Assembly (NCBI GenBank): GCA_037074615.1
Contig: CM073535.1
Span: 8,223,001-8,287,000, forward strand
From: Leucaena leucocephala
Taxonomy: Eukaryota > Streptophyta > Magnoliopsida > Fabales > Fabaceae
Direction of reading: 5' to 3'
Length of the DNA: 64,000 nt
How positions within the stretch are numbered: the stretch's first letter is position 1; each line of letters opens with the position of its first letter. The position numbers and the translations under genes are program-made. The notes under the pieces were generated by a model that saw only the letters and a list, made by a program, of their open reading frames with translations, made no database searches and had not been told where the DNA came from. Positions 59,224 through 64,000 of the stretch are shown one piece after another.

Positions 59224-59456
59224 CTCCTCTCTTTAATATAAAATTTATTTATGAAGTTAATCTTGATCCTATATATAAGAAATATATTTATTAATTTTTC
59301 TTTAAAATAATAATCAAGTAAGAGAAAGAAGGAGAGGGTTAAGGAAGAAGATGATTATGATCTTTTAGAAAAAATTATACCATATTAATTAATTTAATTA
59401 ACTTTATTGATATAATTAAATTAAGTAAATAATCTCTATATTAAAAATTAGAGAAT
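59224..59456. mobile_element. Stowaway-like MITE copy
   Basis: Starts CTCCTCTCTTTAATATAAA next to TA and has inverted similarity at its right end (TATTAAAAATTAGAGAAT). Interior AATAATCAAGTAAGAGAAAGAAGGAGAGGG and TATTAATTAATTTAATTAAC blocks match the family in reverse. Confidence 0.6.
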
Positions 59457-61310
59457 TAATATTTATTGAAATTTCTGCTCCCACAACTGTCTGAACAACA
59501 TGATATTTATTCTCATACGATCTCTTCTCCCATAACAAAATGAACAAATCAATCTTTTAATTTATCAACTTTTAATGTATTTATAACTTAATCTTTTAAC
59601 TTTTATTTAGTACAATTTAATTTTTAAACTTTTGACTCATCTATCATTTAGTCCCTTAACTTTTTATTTTTTATATTATTATCCCTTCTATCTATGACAC
59701 ACTTTATATAAAATTTAATTCTTATGGTATAACATTTTATTAAAAATAATTATAAATGAGTTAAAAATTGATAAGGGACTACCAACAAACTGTTGATTAT
59801 TATAAAAAAGAGAATATAAATTTAAATTCTAAAAATTACACTTTTTAACAAAAGTGAAAATACTTTACATTTTAAGTGTTTAAAGTGACTATGATTAAAT
59901 TTTAAAAAAAACATTGAATGATTGGAAGATTCATTTTTTTAAAATAAAAAATATTCTCTTATCTTCTTTGGTTGTCACTCTCCCTTTATGATGAGGCTTC
60001 TCAGGACTCATATCTTCCGTGATTCATTCAACTTCGACTTTCAAGCGAAGGACCACACATCAGACCCAAACAGACAAGAAGGGACAGGAGGCAGATCAAG
60101 ACGTGAAATAAGTCTCTCACACGAGATGAGACGGCAAACTTATGAATTTTTTTTGTTTTTTTTTTCTACACCCATTTCCCATTACAAGTTTATTTAGTCC
60201 TGCGCTTCTTGAATATCAATCGCATATCACTGAATTGGTCCAGATAGTTGGTCAAAGGTCAATGAGTTATACTGGAGTTAACTCGAAATCAAATTGGTGA
60301 TAATAAAAAATATATAAATTTTAAATAAAATATAGAACAAATGTTTATATTTGATCATCAAAAAATATTTTAATAAAAATAATATTTAAAAATACCCTTT
60401 AAACAACAAAAAATAATATATATTCTCCCCCGGTCTAACTTATAAGGTAGAAAGATATAATTTTTTTAGCTTTATTTTCTAGTTATTTGATTAAATTTTT
60501 TATATAAATATATAATTTTACCTTTAATTTATTATTGTGTTGACTTGGTACTCTTGAGGTACAGTTTATATAAATAGGAGTAGTGTAAAATATGATAAAA
60601 GTAATTTATAAATAGTACTAAAGAAGTATAATATTGAAATGTGAAGTGATTCTTAGTTTGATGTGTAGTTAATTAGCTGGTCTTCTAAATTCTACTTCCG
60701 GAACAGTGTACGTGAAAGGGCCCACAAGTTTTGTTTTTCAAAATCCTAATCACAAGGTATTCTAACTTCATTGTTATCTTCATTTTTAGCATAAGTGTTG
60801 GGCGTTAGATAATTATGAAACTTCTACATTTCATATAAAAAATCGTTCACTTGCTTTCCATGAGAATAAGAAGTTTGGCTGTGGGACAGAAAGAAATTTT
60901 GTAACTGAGCTGTACTTAACCTATGAGCAAACTCTTATAAGATTAAGCCTATTTCTAGAACCAGGCAACCTTTCTATATTGGAGGAACTCCTCCGGGGAG
61001 TATCTAAAAAGTGAAAAGGTAAACAGAAGTTATATTTAAATGATTGAGTTAAAATTAAGGGACTAAAAAGATTAATTTTTTTAAAATGAAAAACTTTCCC
61101 TTAGGTCTCATATATCTTTAGCGTTTTGTTCAACTTTGACTTTCAAGCAAAGAACCACACAAGGAATGAATCTCTCACCTACACACACACTAGAAGAATC
61201 AGTCATTTGTGTAGGATGATAAGTGTGAGACTGATTTTTAAGAATTGAAGAGGAGGCTCACATCCACTCTAGTGTTAATTATCCATGATCCAAAACAGGC
61301 CTATGTGGTC
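59457..61310. other. Intergenic with a diverged local repeat
   Basis: A block at about 59985-60060 (CAACTTCGACTTTCAAGCGAAGGACCACAC) recurs at about 61095-61160 with differences. Otherwise AT-rich, without a supportable gene. Confidence 0.5.
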
Positions 61311-61898
61311 TAGAGCTGAGAATTTGAGTCGGGCATGCCAACCCGCCATTTTATGGCAGGTTGGGTTGCCAATTTAGCAATCTATTAAAAGACCCACACC
61401 CGCCAAGCCCGCACCCACGGCGGGTTAACCCGCCGGGTTGGCAGGTTAGCCCGCTTTTTTTTTTTAATTTTTATTATTTATATTACACTTTATTAATTTT
61501 AAAAAATTAACTAAATTAAAGTTTACATATACTTAATTTATGCTAATTTTATCTTGTTGAGTCATTTCTTTAAATATATATTTTATTTTATTATTATTTT
61601 ACTTGTGACAAATTTATATACGGATAGTGATAAAGTTAAAGAAATAAATATTTTGACAATTTTAGATCATATTTTAAATCCAATTAATATTGATACATAT
61701 AAATTATTTTTTAAAAAAATATGTATGAAAATATTTTTTAAAAAAAACAAATAATTAATTAAAAAAATAAATAAAAATTAAATAAAGCCCGTCAACCCGC
61801 CTTGGCGGTCACGGGTTGAAATAATTCCAACCCGCATGTAGCCTAACCCACTGCGGGTTAGCCTGTATCTGTCTGGCTAACCTACATTGCCAGCCCTA
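61311..61898. mobile_element. hAT-type MITE with 8-bp target duplication
   Basis: 588 bp. Terminal TAGAGCTG at the left and, inverted, TAGGGCTGGC at the right. Perfect 8-bp flanking duplication ATGTGGTC (61303-61310 and 61899-61906), the hAT hallmark. Both ends are packed with AACCCGCC/GGCGGGTT motifs around a very AT-rich core. The short open frame inside the core (61554-61754) is composition noise. Confidence 0.88.
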
Positions 61899-61934
61899 AT
61901 GTGGTCTATAATGAGCTAGTAAATATGGATTAGG

Positions 61935-62585
61935 GTGTGTCCTGATACAACAGGGTAAAGTGGTAGTTTATGCCTTGAGACAGTTAAAGTCTCATGAAGA
62001 AAAATATCCTAAGCACAATTTGAAGTTAGCAACGATAGTATATACTCTAAAAATATGGAGACACTATCTCTATGGAACAACTCTAAGTTATATCGTGACT
62101 ATAAGAGCCTTAAGTACTTGCACTACCAGAGAGTTGAATATGAGCATAGAAGATTGATGGAAATGTTGAAAAATTGATTATGAAATCGAATGGCTTACAC
62201 CTTAAGTAGAAAGGAAATGCATGTGGCAGTTCTGATGTTAAAGGAGCATTAATTAGTAGAAAGATTTAGAAATTGGAGCCAGATAAATACATGCAACTGA
62301 GAAGCTAACGTGAAACTCGAGTTGTGGGTGCTTTGACAGAAGAAATTAGAGAAGCACATAAGCAAGATCATCTAGTAATAACAATACGGACTAGAGTATT
62401 ACGGAAAAAGGCAAATGATTTTGATATATCGCCTTAAGGCATAGTTAGATATAAGAAGAGAAACTTTGTTCCTTTGAAAGTGGATCTCATGAAAAAAAAT
62501 TTAAATGAGACACGTAAAAGTAAATATACTATTCATCTAGACATGATCACGATATATCATGATCTCAAAATATTATTTTGGTAGC
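61935..62585 (+). pseudogene. Gypsy pol fragment: RNase H to integrase N-terminus
   Basis: Begins in gypsy RNase H (GKVVVYALRQLKSHEEKYP, then IWRHYLYGTTL and ALSTCTTRELNM) and continues with frame changes through a SRKEMHVA-like linker. The integrase zinc-binding region follows (GIVRYKKRNFVPLKVDLMKK, then KSKYTIH with a degraded CxxMY.DL part near 62540-62580). It stops where the inverted LTR copy begins. No LTR in the right orientation adjoins it, so it is a truncated relic. Confidence 0.75.
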
Positions 62586-62589
62586 TAGG

Positions 62590-64000
62590 TATAAAATCCT
62601 CCTAAAATATAATTATTATTAATTATTTAAATATATTTTTTTGTACCTAATATAATTTAAAAATAATCTTATAAATGAATTTAGTTTATTTTAAAAGAGT
62701 TAACTATAGTAGAAAATAGTTTAACTAAAATTTAAATGTACTCTATCATGATTATAAAAAGACTTTTCTTAAAATATAGATAAAGTAACAGGAAATATAA
62801 GTATTCAAACTAAAACCTATTGTGGCAATATATAAATATTTTACACATACCTTTAAAGGAGAAGGATATGCAATTAATATAGCTCTACTTAAGCCTCTGA
62901 AAAATGTTAATAAAGATAGGGTGAGACAAACGTCTTAGTAACATCAATTTTACTCATTATGCATACTAACATGTATTCATTAGGTGTCAAGTGGGACCTC
63001 ACAAAATATAATATATACAAAATAACATTTTGTATTATGAAAATAAATGAATAATTCACCCAAATTTCTCCCATTAAATCAATCAAACCACCTTATTCTC
63101 ATCGACTGAACCCATGGGCTAGTGGTAACTACTCCTCGAACAGCTAACTAATCAAGTGATATGGATAGGCCAAAATCCATAGAATACATGATTAGACCAT
63201 GGATCCATTCCCCCTCGGTAAACAAGTGAGTATTCGCAGCCTCTCGATAAACAGGTGAGGCACATCCCACGATAAACTGGTAGGACAAAAGCTATTCATT
63301 GAGCTCTTATAGAGGTTATACCATATGGTAAAAATATAACTATCTCTTCACACATCCCAATGCATAATTCTTAAAGTAATAATATTAGTCAAAATCTCAA
63401 TACTTTGATAATATCACAAAAGATTATTTTTCTCAAGATAACTTTCTTCAAATTCTAATATCAATATATAATAAGTTTAGAATCTCAACTCAGCCTTTCT
63501 AAATTAAACTTTAAATCCCATAAGACTATTTTTAATAAAAATTATAAAATAAGATTTCTCAATATAATAATATCAACATTAATATTTATATACATATATA
63601 TATATATTAAAACACTCACAAACATCATATTAACACACACAATAAGTAGATAGTGATTACCTTCTTTGGGAATAGGAAAAGGACTGAGAGAGATAACTAA
63701 AAAGAGAAGAGTCGATTAAATAATCAAATTTGAGGAATAACTCAGAGTTTTAGCTTTATTTATAAAGTCATAATAATAATTCAAAATTTAAATTTATATC
63801 TTATCTTTATTAAAATTTATTAGATATAGTAATTTAAAATTTAAACTATATTATCATTATAGTATAAATACATATATTATTATTATAGATATATTTAATA
63901 AAAAATATAGGTATATTATTATTGTTATCTTTATCAAAATTCTATTAGGTATTGTAATTTAAAATTTAAACCATATTTTTAAAATAAAATTACATATCCA
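62590..64000 (-). repeat. Inverted copy of the 5693-7075 LTR, cut by the window edge
   Basis: Read on the minus strand this matches 5693-7075 in order. Shared landmarks: AGGTCCCACTTGACACCT (inverted at 62985-63003), the GTTTATCGAGAG/GTTTATC region (63215-63290), the GAAGGTAATCACT region (63650-63668) and ACTCAGAGTT (63739-63750). Its start on the minus strand lies beyond the window. It is in the opposite orientation to the pol fragment next to it, so the two are not one simple element. Confidence 0.75.

Noticed and set aside
61554..61754. Open frame within the hAT MITE core
   Set aside because: Lys/Ile/Phe-rich product of AT-rich DNA inside a non-autonomous element.

Overview
The window is nuclear DNA from a flowering plant, most likely a eudicot. 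It is AT-rich, has spliced genes with GT-AG introns, and is crowded with plant transposable elements (Ty1/copia, Ty3/gypsy chromovirus, L1-type LINE, a tRNA-type SINE, hAT and Stowaway-like MITEs). The species cannot be told from the sequence alone. No bacterial-type operon, CRISPR array, rRNA or tRNA gene was seen.

Three host genes are supported, all on the + strand. (1) 15876-30303: a 13-exon ankyrin-repeat DHHC protein S-acyltransferase, recognisable as the TIP1/PAT24 type, 643 codons when spliced. (2) 31937-44084: a 2-oxoglutarate/Fe(II)-dependent dioxygenase (SRG1/norcoclaurine-synthase-1-like) whose first exon is split by a copia element, so it is a pseudogene. (3) 49528-57112: a tandem paralogue of the second gene with the same four-exon layout; its coding parts look intact (343 codons), but a copia element sits in intron 3.

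Layout. 1-2060: AT-rich intergenic with one MITE. 2065-4244: 5'-truncated LINE. 4313-7075: a fragment and a solo copy of a gypsy-type LTR, with T-rich filler between. 7076-9772: intergenic with a Stowaway-like MITE and an unidentified coding remnant. 9773-15521: decayed copia element A (minus strand), ending about 350 bp before the PAT24 start codon. 15876-30303: PAT24 gene; intron 2 holds a very young Ty3/gypsy chromovirus (17085-22297, antisense, 5-bp TSD, LTRs differing at 3 of 416 positions) and intron 7 holds a hAT-transposase-like remnant. 31937-44084: dioxygenase copy 1 with copia element B (32090-40482), which itself carries a CACTA-like insert with an Ulp1-type protease remnant, a further unidentified block inside that, and a SINE in its 5' LTR. 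44085-49527: AT-rich intergenic with MITEs. 49528-57112: dioxygenase copy 2 with copia element C (52226-56647). 57113-64000: duplicated 3' flank, MITEs, a hAT MITE with 8-bp TSD, a gypsy pol fragment, and an inverted copy of the LTR family seen at 5693-7075.

The main story is genomic rather than a new pathway: a tandem dioxygenase pair in which one copy was inactivated by nested transposition while the other and the acyltransferase tolerate large intronic insertions. Host gene models were assembled by eye from reading frame, splice signals and family knowledge; no alignment or transcript data were available.
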